Notes: generated by a model not told the origin, from the letters alone. 64,000 nucleotides of DNA from Bacteroidaceae bacterium (GCA_017560945.1 JAFZDY010000052.1:1-64000); one strand, 5' to 3'. Counted from the stretch's first letter, positions 1 through 8,804 are shown. Numbers and translations are program-made.

Positions 1-19
1 AAAATTAGTACTCCTTAAA

Positions 20-151
20 ATTTCGTTTAAGAGATACTGCAGTACCACCTATATGGTACTCGAGTACTACCTATATGGTACTGGAGTACTACATAAGAAG
101 TACTCGAGTATCTATTAAGTGGGATTCTGGTACTTATTAAGAGTATTCTGA
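20..151. repeat. Tandem 22-bp palindromic array (array A)
   Basis: Six consecutive units of exactly 22 bp start at 20, 42, 64, 86, 108 and 130. The second and third share GTACYACCTATATGGTACT, in which GTACCA and TGGTAC form a 6-bp palindrome. The outer units decay in sequence but keep GTA at the start and a TACT/TTCT near the end. No reading frame crosses it. It lies beyond the terminators of the leftmost gene. Function unknown. Confidence 0.85.
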
Positions 152-215
152 TGACAGTCCACCTATACAATTGACTCTTTATTGATTAGAGGGGGCTTGT
201 AATTACAAAAAAGAA

Positions 216-254
216 TCTCAATCGCATTAAATCAGCGATTGAGACACCTTTTTA
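216..254. terminator. Bidirectional hairpin terminator
   Basis: A perfect 10-bp stem, TCTCAATCGC (216-225) with GCGATTGAGA (235-244), has a 9-nt loop. It is flanked by a T-rich run on the right (248-253) and an A-rich run on the left (205-212), so it can stop transcription from either side. Confidence 0.7.
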
Positions 255-284
255 TATCTGTTTTGATTTTTACCGGACACCAAT

Positions 285-332
285 AAAAAAGAATAAAGGA
301 CATAAAGGGTACATCCCCCCTCCATGTCCTTT
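285..332 (-). terminator. Terminator of the surface-protein operon
   Basis: The perfect 9-bp stem AAAGGACAT (295-303) / ATGTCCTTT (324-332) encloses a 20-nt loop. Read on the minus strand it is followed by a T-rich run at 294-285. It lies 27 bp past the stop codon of the last gene of the leftmost operon. Confidence 0.6.
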
Positions 333-358
333 TCTCTTTATCCTTTATTTCAAGGCGT

Positions 359-2569
359 TTACTTTGTGCTGGGTGTAAAGTTCTTGGTAGAGCCTCCTGT
401 GAGTGTTCCTCCCTCGTAGAATACTCCTCCGAATAGGGTGTCGGTGGGCGATGATACTGAGGTTACGCCATAGACCAGTGTGTGTGACGACTTCGTGAAG
501 TCGGGCGAACTTATGAGTACGGTGCCTCTGCTGATGGTGTTGGGCAGACGGTATGAAAAGAGTACTTTGCCGCTATTGTCCTTCACACTCAGGTATTTTC
601 CACTACTGAGACTGACGGATGAAAGGGTGCTGTAGGGTTGGGTAGCCGATGTAGGGTTACTGGTGGCTCCTCCTGTGCCGATGAGTATGCCACCCTTGAT
701 GACAAAGGTGTTAAAGTCGCAATCGAATCCTTCCTCGGGTGATGATGTACCAGAGGTCATTATGATGCCACCATTGATGTATAGTGAGCCATTGGAGTCG
801 ATACCATCGTTGTTGGTCGCATAGCAATAGATGTGTCCACCATTGATGGTGAGTTGCTTTGCTGCATTGATTCCGTCGTCGTAAGTGGCACATTGTATGG
901 TTCCTCCATTGATGCTCATCTGTGCTTTACTTTCTATTCCTTCACCTCCATCGGATTTTGTCGATACGTAGATGTCCCCTCCGTGGATAATGACATCAGC
1001 GTCTCCCTTTATGGCCTTGGGTGCTCCGTTGAACCCTCCACCCATCATACCTCCGCCACCGCCGGGGAAGCCTCCGCCACCACCACCAGGGAACCAACCT
1101 CCGCCACCAGGGCCGTTACCTCCACCAGGGGCACCACCGCCGCCTCCTACATTTCCTAAACTTGTAGAAATGGCAGATCCGCTGGTAGTAGCGCTCAATG
1201 TGGGACCTGTACTCTCTGCGGCTGAACCGATGGTGAGAATTCCATCAGCGACAATGGCTTTTCCACCTTGTCCTGTGGCTTGGCATTGGATATTTCCACC
1301 AATGAGATTCATGGCTCCATCGCTCTTGAGCGCCTTTACCGAATAGTAATCTGTAGTGCCTGAGGATGTAGTGTAGGAACTGCCTTTGCCTGCGATGGTG
1401 ATGTTGACCTCTCCACCACTGATGGTGAGGGTGCTGTCGGCTGAGATTCCTTGTCCACCCATGCCTATGGTGTGGATGGTAAGTTGTCCGCCCGACTGGA
1501 TGTAGTGTCCGTCGCACTTGATGGCTGTGGCGTATGATATGTCGCCTTCAGTATCGGTTGATGCTGTTCCTTTGGTGGTTATGAGAACTTTCCCTTCCTC
1601 GATATGTGTTGAACCTTTACTCTTAATGGCTTTGGCCATATCTCCTTCCATGGTCACGTTCACTTCTCCTCCCGAGATGCGTACGTCGGCATCTGTTTTC
1701 AATCCCTTCACATCGTCAGTAGTTGAATGAATGTTGATTTGCCCATTTTCAATTGACAGGTACTCTTGACAATCAATGGCGTCTGCACTCGCCTGGATAG
1801 TGAGTGTGCCTCCTCGAATGAGTATGGAGTCATTGGCGTGCAGACCATCTCCTATGTCAGAGATAAGGTGCAACGAACCACCATTTATGGCAAAATAGTC
1901 GTCGGTACACAAAGCATGTTTATAGCCTCCATGAATAGTCAATGAACCTGTACCGTTGAAAACCAATTGTCCTTCACTGAAGAAGGTTCCCTTTTGGTCT
2001 TCACCTTCCACCATCGCATACTCGGGGCTATCGGCGAGGTAGTTGCTGGTTCCTTCCGTGAGGAATACTTGTCCACGTTTCTTACATTGTATATTTATGG
2101 GAGCGCCTTCGTCGTTGGTGAGAGATAAATTATCGAGGTGAAGTTCGTACTTCTTTACACCATATAGTTTGAATGCACCATTTTGACTTTCGCCTGTAAG
2201 ATGATAGGCTACTTCCTTGTCCAGACTGGAAACCAATGTTACACGAGCACCTTGAATGGAGGCTTCTACTCCGTCGAAAGCATAGGGGTTGAGAACCTGG
2301 GCTTGATCGCCCTGATAAGCAATGTGAACGGATGAAGGTAATTCGTCGTAGCGCATGCTATCGACAATAGAGAGAGGTATTGCGGCCACCTGTCCACTTA
2401 TCATAGTAAGCGTGAGCTTGTCGCTTGTTTCGTCGAATGAGAGGCTGTCTAAACTGCTTACGGCCACACTCTTGACCTCTCCATTGTTCATATAGAAACG
2501 GATGTCGCGCTCGGCGTGACTTGCCAATGCACTACCTAATAGGAAGGAAAAAATAATGATTGGCTTCAT
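359..2569 (-). CDS. Secreted Cthe_2159-type carbohydrate-binding beta-helix protein
   Basis: 736 residues with a signal peptide (residues 1-19, ending ASHA|ER). From about residue 95 to 640 the protein is built of short repeated strands such as 'NGGTIQCATYDDGINAAKQL', 'ISGGEVNVTMEGDMAKAIKSKG' and 'INGGHIYCYATNNDGIDSNG'. This is the pattern of the Cthe_2159 family (DUF4353), right-handed parallel beta-helices whose founding member binds acidic plant polysaccharide. Residues ~473-515 are an almost pure Gly/Pro/Phe/Trp stretch inserted between helix turns. The N-terminal ~70 residues (FYMNNGEVKSVAVSSLDSLSF) resemble the start of the next upstream gene. The start overlaps the stop of that gene by 4 bp, so the two are co-transcribed. 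Probably exported to the periplasm or surface. The ligand cannot be read from sequence. Confidence 0.75.
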   Translation of the reverse strand: MKPIIIFSFLLGSALASHAERDIRFYMNNGEVKSVAVSSLDSLSFDETSDKLTLTMISGQVAAIPLSIVDSMRYDELPSSVHIAYQGDQAQVLNPYAFDGVEASIQGARVTLVSSLDKEVAYHLTGESQNGAFKLYGVKKYELHLDNLSLTNDEGAPINIQCKKRGQVFLTEGTSNYLADSPEYAMVEGEDQKGTFFSEGQLVFNGTGSLTIHGGYKHALCTDDYFAINGGSLHLISDIGDGLHANDSILIRGGTLTIQASADAIDCQEYLSIENGQINIHSTTDDVKGLKTDADVRISGGEVNVTMEGDMAKAIKSKGSTHIEEGKVLITTKGTASTDTEGDISYATAIKCDGHYIQSGGQLTIHTIGMGGQGISADSTLTISGGEVNITIAGKGSSYTTSSGTTDYYSVKALKSDGAMNLIGGNIQCQATGQGGKAIVADGILTIGSAAESTGPTLSATTSGSAISTSLGNVGGGGGAPGGGNGPGGGGWFPGGGGGGFPGGGGGMMGGGFNGAPKAIKGDADVIIHGGDIYVSTKSDGGEGIESKAQMSINGGTIQCATYDDGINAAKQLTINGGHIYCYATNNDGIDSNGSLYINGGIIMTSGTSSPEEGFDCDFNTFVIKGGILIGTGGATSNPTSATQPYSTLSSVSLSSGKYLSVKDNSGKVLFSYRLPNTISRGTVLISSPDFTKSSHTLVYGVTSVSSPTDTLFGGVFYEGGTLTGGSTKNFTPSTK

Positions 2570-3039
2570 CGTTTCAAAAATTTATAGATTGTACCTTCAA
2601 TGTTGACTACATACATTCCTCGAGGGAAATGAGTCATGTCCAGTGTACATACCTGATCTATACGGCCTATGGCCAACTGAGTACCAAAGAGATTGCATAC
2701 AACAACGGATTGATGGGAGTGACCAGTGATGGTAAGTACTCCATTTGTATAGGTGATGGGACGATACGGAATCTGACTATTGTCGATGGATTGCAAATCA
2801 TCCTCAAGACTCCATGTCATCAGTTGTACATCCTCCATTCCCAATACAGGAGTTTCTCCATTAGTTAGATGAATCTCCATCACGTCGTTTCTAAATTTGA
2901 TGCTCTTTACCTCGCTAAGTGGATACTCCTTGTTGTCGATGGAGGTGGTTATACACAAAGATTTCCCACCCTCGGCATATGTCTGTGAAGCAATTGTAAG
3001 CAGGCAGGAAATCAATGTTAAACGTAAGCTTTTCATCAC
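2566..3039 (-). CDS. Small secreted protein with T9SS-like C-terminal tail
   Basis: 157 residues with a signal peptide (to about TYAEG, residue 24). The middle has no recognisable domain: a segment 'LSEVKSIKFRNDVMEIHLTN' resembles the N-terminal part of the neighbouring beta-helix protein. The last ~60 residues (VVVCNLFGTQL... PRGMYVVNIEGTIYKFLKR) match the type A sorting domain used by the Bacteroidetes type IX secretion system, in form 'NxxG ... LPxGxYxVxxxG...KxxK'. The stop overlaps the start of the downstream gene (ATGA). Function unknown; probably an accessory or surface-anchored partner of the beta-helix protein. Confidence 0.65.
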   Translation of the reverse strand: MMKSLRLTLISCLLTIASQTYAEGGKSLCITTSIDNKEYPLSEVKSIKFRNDVMEIHLTNGETPVLGMEDVQLMTWSLEDDLQSIDNSQIPYRPITYTNGVLTITGHSHQSVVVCNLFGTQLAIGRIDQVCTLDMTHFPRGMYVVNIEGTIYKFLKR

Positions 3040-3065
3040 TACAAAATGTGTGTGGCTTATAATTG

Positions 3066-3668
3066 TTAAAACTCTGTCAGATCTATTTCTGAAATACCCT
3101 TGAGGGAGGTGAACTCTATCTCCTCAGCACCCCATAGGTTGAAGGTTACTTGGTACTCTTGACTTTGGGCATACTGGTGAACATATCCCTCTTGGTATTC
3201 ATATTTCTCGCGATTACCATCTCCCCATTGAATGTATCCGACTGGTGAATATCCACTGACGATAGGGAGGGGTAAGGTCTTGCTTGTGTGGGTCACACGA
3301 ACTGTGCTTGAGTCGCCTCGAACTGCTTGGAGAATGGTGACATCTTGCGACAAGTCTTCGCTTGAGATGGTGATGACCACTTCGCGCAAGTCCGCTGTGA
3401 GATTTTTTTCCACATTGGCGGTGAGGATGGCGTCTCCTGCTACTCCCTGTTCAGGAGATAGGGTACACCACTCTTGGTTGGAAGTAACTATCCAATCCCT
3501 TGGAGAATAGAACTTGATGGCTAACTCTCCACCCTCAGAACCAACCTCCAAGGTAGCGCTTGTCTTGAGTTGGATTCGGTTTTCGATGGTGTCGTCATCC
3601 TTGCAACTTGAGAGCATAAGACAGGCAAGTAGCGTGTATGTCAGTGTATAGATAAGATGCTTTTTCAT
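3066..3668 (-). CDS. BACON-domain lipoprotein
   Basis: 200 residues. The N-terminus is a lipoprotein signal with lipobox LSSC (Cys22) followed by KDDD, an acidic +2 region typical of surface-exported Bacteroidetes lipoproteins. Residues ~35-120 form one BACON domain: 'SEGGELAIKFYSPRDWIVTS' carries the conserved Trp, followed by WCTLSPEQGVAGDAILTANVEKN and a final VTILQA. BACON domains are immunoglobulin-like modules frequent in polysaccharide-binding or surface proteins. The C-terminal ~80 residues are unassigned ('VGYIQWGDGNREKYEYQEGY'). It lies 45 bp after the C10 protease gene and 26 bp before the next gene on the same strand, so the four genes form one operon. Confidence 0.8.
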   Translation of the reverse strand: MKKHLIYTLTYTLLACLMLSSCKDDDTIENRIQLKTSATLEVGSEGGELAIKFYSPRDWIVTSNQEWCTLSPEQGVAGDAILTANVEKNLTADLREVVITISSEDLSQDVTILQAVRGDSSTVRVTHTSKTLPLPIVSGYSPVGYIQWGDGNREKYEYQEGYVHQYAQSQEYQVTFNLWGAEEIEFTSLKGISEIDLTEF

Positions 3669-3713
3669 ATTCGTAATCTCTGTATAATTAATGTAGGATA
3701 GAGGTGAATAGGA

Positions 3714-5471
3714 TTATTTGACGGGAGCACCCAACTTGATTTTCACTTTGTGCTGTTGGTTTGCCTTAGTGATTTTCAAGAGGTAGGTTCCTGCGGGACA
3801 CTTCTCCATGAGGAAGGCTGACTTGTTGCCTATGTTGACGCGTTCTTCATTCAACTCCTTCCCCTTTGTATCATAGAGTGCTAATGTTACACCATCAACG
3901 ACTTCTACCGTCAGTATGCGATTCACCTTGTCAAATGCGACGTGTGTGGATTCTTCGATGGAGTATTCATCGGCAACTAAAATCTCCCACTGACAATTTT
4001 CTCCAGCCTTGATGAGTGTCCATTCTGTGCCATTCATAGCCTTGTAGAACAAGCGGATGCGGTATCCATAATCAATGGGTTCGGTGATGGTAATCTCTTT
4101 GTCGAACCTTTGACATCCCCATCCGGCTTGTAGCCCCATGATGGTGTCGGTGGCGAGTTCTTCTATCATGTGACCCTCTCTGTCCGTCAATGCCCACAGG
4201 AGTGTTCCTTCGAACAATGCACCTCCTAAGTTCCAAATTTCGTGGGTGGTGATGGTAAAGGTCTTTCCAGTGGTGAATTCCTTTTCTTTAGTACTCAATC
4301 CTCTCATGTTGAATCCTAACAACTCAATAAAGTCTCCTCCTTCATTGGGCTTGAGGTCGGTGATTGCTCCTTGGAAATAGTTATAGTGGTCGTTGTTTCC
4401 TCCAGTACCATTGCCATCAGGTTTAAGGGCGTCCAACTGATACCATCCGTTGCACAATCCATTCCATCCCCAGTTGACACTATAGTATCTCTCGGTATTA
4501 TATCCATCGAGGACAAAGGCATGACCAGCATACCAATTGGAGCCGAAGTAAAAGATAGGACGTCCTTCGTTAAGTTCGTTCATCAACATGGTGTGCCACT
4601 CATTGTCGGTGTACAAAAGGCGCTCTCGTGTGAGTGCACTCTTGTCGTAGTTCATGTATACTGGCAACTTGTAGCCAATCTCAGACGAAGTGGCGGAGGT
4701 AGCACCTACCTCATAGTCGGCCTGAACCATAGTGCCAAGGTCGTTCATGAGTTGGGCAACCGATTCGGCTTGTTGGTCAGTGTAGTACCCTGTATAGTCT
4801 GTCAACATACCATCCCAATCGTAGATGTGTCCTAACTCAATAGCAGGTCTTTTGATTTTGCGTGTAGCGGTTTGGTATTCGGGTAGAGTGCCGACACCAT
4901 GTGCTGGCCACTTATGGTAGTGCATGATGATGGCAGCTGCCGTGATGACACACCCTGCGGGAGTTTGACTAAATCCTATGCGAGGTGTTTTCAAGTTGAA
5001 GGGCTTATCCTGTCCCCATTTAGCGGTTTCGAGTTTGACAACTGTTTCACCTGCTCGTGTCAATGGTGCGTCGTTGAGGGATGATGAGGCAATGACTCCT
5101 CGTTCGCGAGCGTCATTGATTTGTAGTTTCATACTCTCCAACCAACTTTGAATGTGTGTGGGAAGATAGTCTTTGGGAAATTCGTTTTCGTAGGAATAAC
5201 CTAAGATAGGTTTGGCTATGTCGTCACCTGAGACGATGACAAAGCCTTTTCCTTGTTGGTTATTGAATACGTAGAAAGAAGGTTCTGTCCCATTGGCACG
5301 TGTAGCGGCATTTTCACCGTCGTATACCATCTGTAAATTTTGTATTGAAAAGTGTGGATGATTGTTATTGAAAAACTCCAATGCCACATGTTTTGCCTCT
5401 TCTTCAGAAATCTCCCTTGCATAAGTGGAAACTACCAATATGGAAAGGAGGAAAAGTAGTTTGTATCTCAT
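3714..5471 (-). CDS. C10-family cysteine protease (streptopain/interpain type), T9SS-like tail
   Basis: 585 residues. Signal peptide (1-18), then a Spi-type propeptide (~19-140, with FYVFNNQQGKGFVIVSGDD). The catalytic domain (~150-375) has the nucleophile Cys174 in 'TPAGCVITAAAIIMHYHKWP' and the catalytic His317 in AGHAFVLDGYN. They are followed by NWGWNG and GWYQLDAL, the oxyanion/Trp region of the SpeB, interpain A and periodontain family. After a beta-rich region (~390-510) the last ~75 residues (LALYDTKGKEL ... CPAGTYLLKITKANQQHKVKI) look like a T9SS sorting domain, which suggests secretion across the outer membrane as a zymogen. First gene of a four-gene operon with its own promoter-like sequence upstream. 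Substrate unknown; relatives cleave host proteins. Confidence 0.9.
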   Translation of the reverse strand: MRYKLLFLLSILVVSTYAREISEEEAKHVALEFFNNNHPHFSIQNLQMVYDGENAATRANGTEPSFYVFNNQQGKGFVIVSGDDIAKPILGYSYENEFPKDYLPTHIQSWLESMKLQINDARERGVIASSSLNDAPLTRAGETVVKLETAKWGQDKPFNLKTPRIGFSQTPAGCVITAAAIIMHYHKWPAHGVGTLPEYQTATRKIKRPAIELGHIYDWDGMLTDYTGYYTDQQAESVAQLMNDLGTMVQADYEVGATSATSSEIGYKLPVYMNYDKSALTRERLLYTDNEWHTMLMNELNEGRPIFYFGSNWYAGHAFVLDGYNTERYYSVNWGWNGLCNGWYQLDALKPDGNGTGGNNDHYNYFQGAITDLKPNEGGDFIELLGFNMRGLSTKEKEFTTGKTFTITTHEIWNLGGALFEGTLLWALTDREGHMIEELATDTIMGLQAGWGCQRFDKEITITEPIDYGYRIRLFYKAMNGTEWTLIKAGENCQWEILVADEYSIEESTHVAFDKVNRILTVEVVDGVTLALYDTKGKELNEERVNIGNKSAFLMEKCPAGTYLLKITKANQQHKVKIKLGAPVK

Positions 5472-5500
5472 CGTGTGTATAGGTATTTATAATAGGGGCG

Positions 5501-5508
5501 CAAAGGTA
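5501..5508 (-). promoter_or_regulatory. -7 element for the C10 protease operon
   Basis: TACCTTTG on the minus strand (CAAAGGTA on plus) matches the Bacteroidetes -7 consensus TAnnTTTG, 30 bp upstream of the protease start. No convincing TTTG -33 partner is visible. Confidence 0.5.
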
Positions 5509-5553
5509 AGGATAATAAATGAACTTTTGTAATTATCCTTACCTTTTTTAGTC

Positions 5554-6747
5554 TTATCGTTCTTCTTTTCCTTCAATTGTGGGGTTGTCAGTACCTTGAA
5601 TGTCTCGAATGATGATTTCGTTTTCTCCCTTCTTCAAGTATTTTTCAGGTACGTACAATGTTTGTTGAGGACCTTTGACAAAATGACCCACTGAATGACC
5701 ATTGATGTACACTTGACCTCTTCCCCATGTCTCTACGTTGATGTATGTGTTGCCCACTTTCTTGAGGTTGAAATATCCGCGGTAGTATCCTGACTGACTT
5801 GCTAACATATCGTGACGCATTTCCAATGTCATAGGGCCTTCAAATGCATTGAGCGCGGTTTGATAATCATCGGAGATGGTGGCTATTTCCCAATTATTAA
5901 GGTCGTAGGTGGTGGTGTGTCCGTTCACTTCAGTGGTGATGAGTACCTTGTTGATTTCTCTCTGAGGTCCTCTGTTACCACGGTTAAAGTTGGCGCGTCC
6001 TCTTACTTCGGCAAGGATGACCAGTACATCTCCTTCTTTCACTGAGGGAAGTGTGAGGGAATTTTCGCGCGACATACGATCCAACTTACCTATGTATGCG
6101 CCATTGAGGTAAACTTGTACATAGTTGTGCTCACTTCTTAAAGTCAATTGGCTCTGTGCCTTGATTTCTGGTAAGATGGTGGAGTACTTCACTACACCTT
6201 GTCTCATACCAAGTTCGCTGAAACTCTTCATCTCGCGGCTTTCAACGCGATTGCTGATACCTCGGTCAATAGAAACGAACTGGTCAATGGTAACCTTGGA
6301 GAAAGATACGAAAGATGCAGATTCCTTAGATTTTGATGTACGTTTCTTGTCGTTTGATTTCTCTTTATCTGTAGGTTTAGGGCGATTTCTGTCATTGAAT
6401 CTTCCGTTAGGTCTTGGACGATGCTGACCATTGAATTCACCTTTAGGTTCAGGGCGATTGTGAAAATTAGGGGCTTCATGTCTGGGGAAATTGAAGGGTG
6501 CGTTCATCTCAAACGGATGGTGCATCTCCATGCGAGGATTTCCCATCATGCGACGTTCTCCCATCATGCGAGGACCTCTTGAAGGTTGGGGAGCAGGCAG
6601 GTGGCGACCTTTTCCTTCTCTCATTTCAAAAGGTTTTTTGTTAATTTCCTTTTTTGCATCAGTGTTCTCGGTTTGTTTTCTTTGTCCTAATGCATTGCCC
6701 GAAACCATAAGGGTGGTGATGAGCAACAAAATAACCTTATTTTTCAT
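5554..6747 (-). CDS. GH35-like beta-galactosidase accessory domains without the catalytic domain
   Basis: 397 residues. A signal peptide (1-21, NALGQ) is followed by a low-complexity basic segment rich in Arg, Pro, Met, His and Asn (~22-145), for example GPRMMGERRMMGNPRMEMHH. From ~150 the protein follows the C-terminal half of family 35 beta-galactosidases. First comes the central sandwich ('YSTILPEIKAQSQLTLRSEH', NYVQVYLNGAYIGKLDR, SVKEGDVLVILAEVRGRANF). Then comes the terminal jelly roll (GYYRGYFNLKKVGNTYINVE, GRGQVYINGHSVGHFVKGPQ, QQTLYVPEKYLKKGENEIII). The TIM barrel with the two catalytic glutamates is absent; the basic segment stands in its place. There is no frameshifted barrel upstream, because the adjacent gene is an ABC ATPase 37 bp away. 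It is therefore probably a non-enzymatic secreted protein, perhaps glycan- or surface-binding. Confidence 0.75.
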   Translation of the reverse strand: MKNKVILLLITTLMVSGNALGQRKQTENTDAKKEINKKPFEMREGKGRHLPAPQPSRGPRMMGERRMMGNPRMEMHHPFEMNAPFNFPRHEAPNFHNRPEPKGEFNGQHRPRPNGRFNDRNRPKPTDKEKSNDKKRTSKSKESASFVSFSKVTIDQFVSIDRGISNRVESREMKSFSELGMRQGVVKYSTILPEIKAQSQLTLRSEHNYVQVYLNGAYIGKLDRMSRENSLTLPSVKEGDVLVILAEVRGRANFNRGNRGPQREINKVLITTEVNGHTTTYDLNNWEIATISDDYQTALNAFEGPMTLEMRHDMLASQSGYYRGYFNLKKVGNTYINVETWGRGQVYINGHSVGHFVKGPQQTLYVPEKYLKKGENEIIIRDIQGTDNPTIEGKEER

Positions 6748-6784
6748 ACGTTGTAAATGACTTATAAGTGGTTAAAAATATGAT

Positions 6785-8236
6785 TTATCTATGTTTTTTC
6801 AAATGTAATCGATGAGTGATACACGAGGGAAGTTCCTCTTCGTAGTGGCTTACCATGATGAGCGTTTTATTGGGGCGGAGGCAGAAGGTGTCGATGATAT
6901 CTTTAACCATCTGTCCATTGTGTGTGTCAAGACCGTGTAACGGTTCGTCGAGGATGAGTAGTTGTGGGTCTTTGACAAAGGCACGCGCCAATAGGCAAAG
7001 GCGTTGCTCGCCACTGGAGAGGGTAAGGAAATCTCGGTCGAGTAGGTGTGCAATGCCAAAAATCTTCATCCACCATTCGCACACCTCCAATTGCTCAGGC
7101 TTTGTGCGACGATATAGTCCCACTGAGTCATGAAGTCCTGAGGCTACGATGTCTATGGCTGGAAGATTCTTCAAGTAGGCTCGGTGCATCTCAGGTGAGA
7201 CGTATCCGATGTGTTTCTTTATTTCCCAAATGCTTTCACCTGTGCCTCGTCGGCGATCAAAGAGGGTGATGTCGCATGCGTATGATTGCGGATTATCTGC
7301 ACATACAAGGCTCAGTAAGGTGGATTTTCCTGCCCCATTTTCGCCAGAGAGTGCCCATCGTTCACCATTGTGCACCGTCCAATCGAGAGATTGTAGTATC
7401 GTTCGGCTACCATATTGGATTGATACATTGTGCAAATCCACTATGCGCTCGGCTTCTATGTCATCTGTGCGGATGGGGAGTTCAAGCAACATCTTTCTCT
7501 TTTTCTCGTCCAACACGTGTGAGGGGTGGAACGGTTGTTTTTCTCGATATTCGCCTATCGTTAGCTTTGCGCCACATACCATGTCCTCTATAAGCAGCAC
7601 GTGTGTAATGAAGTTGGGTATGTCCTCAGCCTTGGAGAGGACGAGGATGAGTTGCAGGTCGCTTTCGTTTGTCAGATTTTCGAGCAAATGGCGTAGTTGC
7701 GAACGTGTGTCAGCATCCAATCCTATGAAGGGATTGTCCAATATCAATACGCGCGGATTTCCCAAAAGGGCTTTCGTCAGGTGAAACTTGCGCATTTCAC
7801 CACTTGATAGTAAGATGGAGGTCTTGGGTAGCAATTCCTCTATGCCGAATAGAGTATAGAGTTTACTTCGCATCTCAGGGTCACCTCCCTCGGGCATGAG
7901 TTCGGCCACAGTGGGGTATATGTCTGCATCTTGGCTATTCCATCGTTGTTGATAATAGTAACTTCCTTCCGCCGTGTCGCCATAGGTGTCGCGGAAAGCC
8001 ATATAGCGGATGTTGTCAAACGCCATTGTGGAGGTGCGTGGTGAGAAATCGTACTCGACATTGTTCATCAGCAAGGGGTATTTGCCGATGAGCGTGTTTA
8101 CCAACTCGCTTTTTCCTCCTCCATTGGAGCCTATGATAGCCAAGTGCTCGCCCGCCTCCAATGAGAAATTGATGGGTTGCTTCATTCGATGAAGCGGGTG
8201 GCGAGCAATACCTTCAGTGATTCTTATGATACTCAT
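6785..8236 (-). CDS. Tandem ABC ATPase, ModF/PhrA-like
   Basis: 483 residues holding two ABC nucleotide-binding domains and no membrane segment. Domain 1 (~1-235): Walker A GSNGGGKS, signature LSSGEMRKFHL, Walker B VLILDNPFIGLD. Domain 2 (~255-483): Walker A GENGAGKST, signature LSSGEQRLCLLARAF, Walker B LLILDEPLHGLD, and switch His in MVSHYEEE. This architecture, including the 'IKKHIGYVSPEMHRAY' region, resembles E. coli ModF/PhrA. These are soluble double ATPases named from a molybdenum locus whose real role is uncertain. No molybdate genes are near. Asn replaces Glu after the Walker B Asp in domain 1 (LDNPF against LDEPL), so the first site may hydrolyse ATP poorly. It starts 1 bp after ruvC ends, on the same strand. 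Confidence 0.75.
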   Translation of the reverse strand: MSIIRITEGIARHPLHRMKQPINFSLEAGEHLAIIGSNGGGKSELVNTLIGKYPLLMNNVEYDFSPRTSTMAFDNIRYMAFRDTYGDTAEGSYYYQQRWNSQDADIYPTVAELMPEGGDPEMRSKLYTLFGIEELLPKTSILLSSGEMRKFHLTKALLGNPRVLILDNPFIGLDADTRSQLRHLLENLTNESDLQLILVLSKAEDIPNFITHVLLIEDMVCGAKLTIGEYREKQPFHPSHVLDEKKRKMLLELPIRTDDIEAERIVDLHNVSIQYGSRTILQSLDWTVHNGERWALSGENGAGKSTLLSLVCADNPQSYACDITLFDRRRGTGESIWEIKKHIGYVSPEMHRAYLKNLPAIDIVASGLHDSVGLYRRTKPEQLEVCEWWMKIFGIAHLLDRDFLTLSSGEQRLCLLARAFVKDPQLLILDEPLHGLDTHNGQMVKDIIDTFCLRPNKTLIMVSHYEEELPSCITHRLHLKKHR

Positions 8237-8237
8237 G

Positions 8238-8804
8238 TTATACCTTCCTCCCTGGGTTCTTTTGTAGAAAATCCTTCCATCCCTTGTAACCCTTTTCCAT
8301 AGTGGGGCGTCCCATCTGCAGGTAGTGGCAATAGGCTACACCGAGGGCGTCCGTTGCATCGAGGAAGGGGCTGAGGTCTTGGTCCTTCATGTGGAGGATG
8401 CGTTGAAGCATACCTGCCACCTGCTCCTTGCTTGCCGCTCCGTTGCCCGTAATGGCCATCTTTATCTTCAGTGGGGCGTACTCTGTGATGGGGATGTCCC
8501 TACTTATGGCGGCTGCCATGGCCACACCTTGTGCACGACCGAGTTTGAGCATCGATTGTACGTTTTTACCAAAGAAAGGGGCTTCTATGGCCAATTCGTC
8601 GGGCAGATAAGCTTCGATGATGCCAATGACACGTTGGAAGATGTGTCCCAACTTTAGGTAGGGGTCGCTCATCTTACGCAGGTCAATGACTCCCAAGGCG
8701 AGCACCTCGGGTTTGGTGCCCACTACCTTCAGCACACCATATCCCATCACATTTGTACCAGGGTCGATACCGAGGATTATCTTTTCTTGCACAGGTTGTA
8801 TCAC
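8238..8804 (-). CDS. ruvC: Crossover junction endodeoxyribonuclease RuvC
   Basis: 188 residues. It resolves Holliday junctions with RuvA and RuvB during recombination repair. The RNase H-like fold is recognisable: the first catalytic Asp in [15 protein letters not shown], the Glu in [20 protein letters not shown], and the C-terminal acidic pair in [15 protein letters not shown]. Length is normal for the family. The start is GTG at 8804, overlapping the TGA stop of the DUF4286 gene (GTGA), which implies translational coupling. ruvA and ruvB are not in the window. Confidence 0.95.
   Translation of the reverse strand: MIQPVQEKIILGIDPGTNVMGYGVLKVVGTKPEVLALGVIDLRKMSDPYLKLGHIFQRVIGIIEAYLPDELAIEAPFFGKNVQSMLKLGRAQGVAMAAAISRDIPITEYAPLKIKMAITGNGAASKEQVAGMLQRILHMKDQDLSPFLDATDALGVAYCHYLQMGRPTMEKGYKGWKDFLQKNPGRKV

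Noticed and set aside
972..1346. Pro-rich plus-strand frame in the beta-helix gene
   Set aside because: It is the complement of the Gly-rich insert of the real minus-strand gene.
6785..8236. Assignment of the tandem ABC ATPase to molybdate transport
   Set aside because: The ModF likeness is to a soluble protein of uncertain role; no modA, modB or modC gene is nearby.
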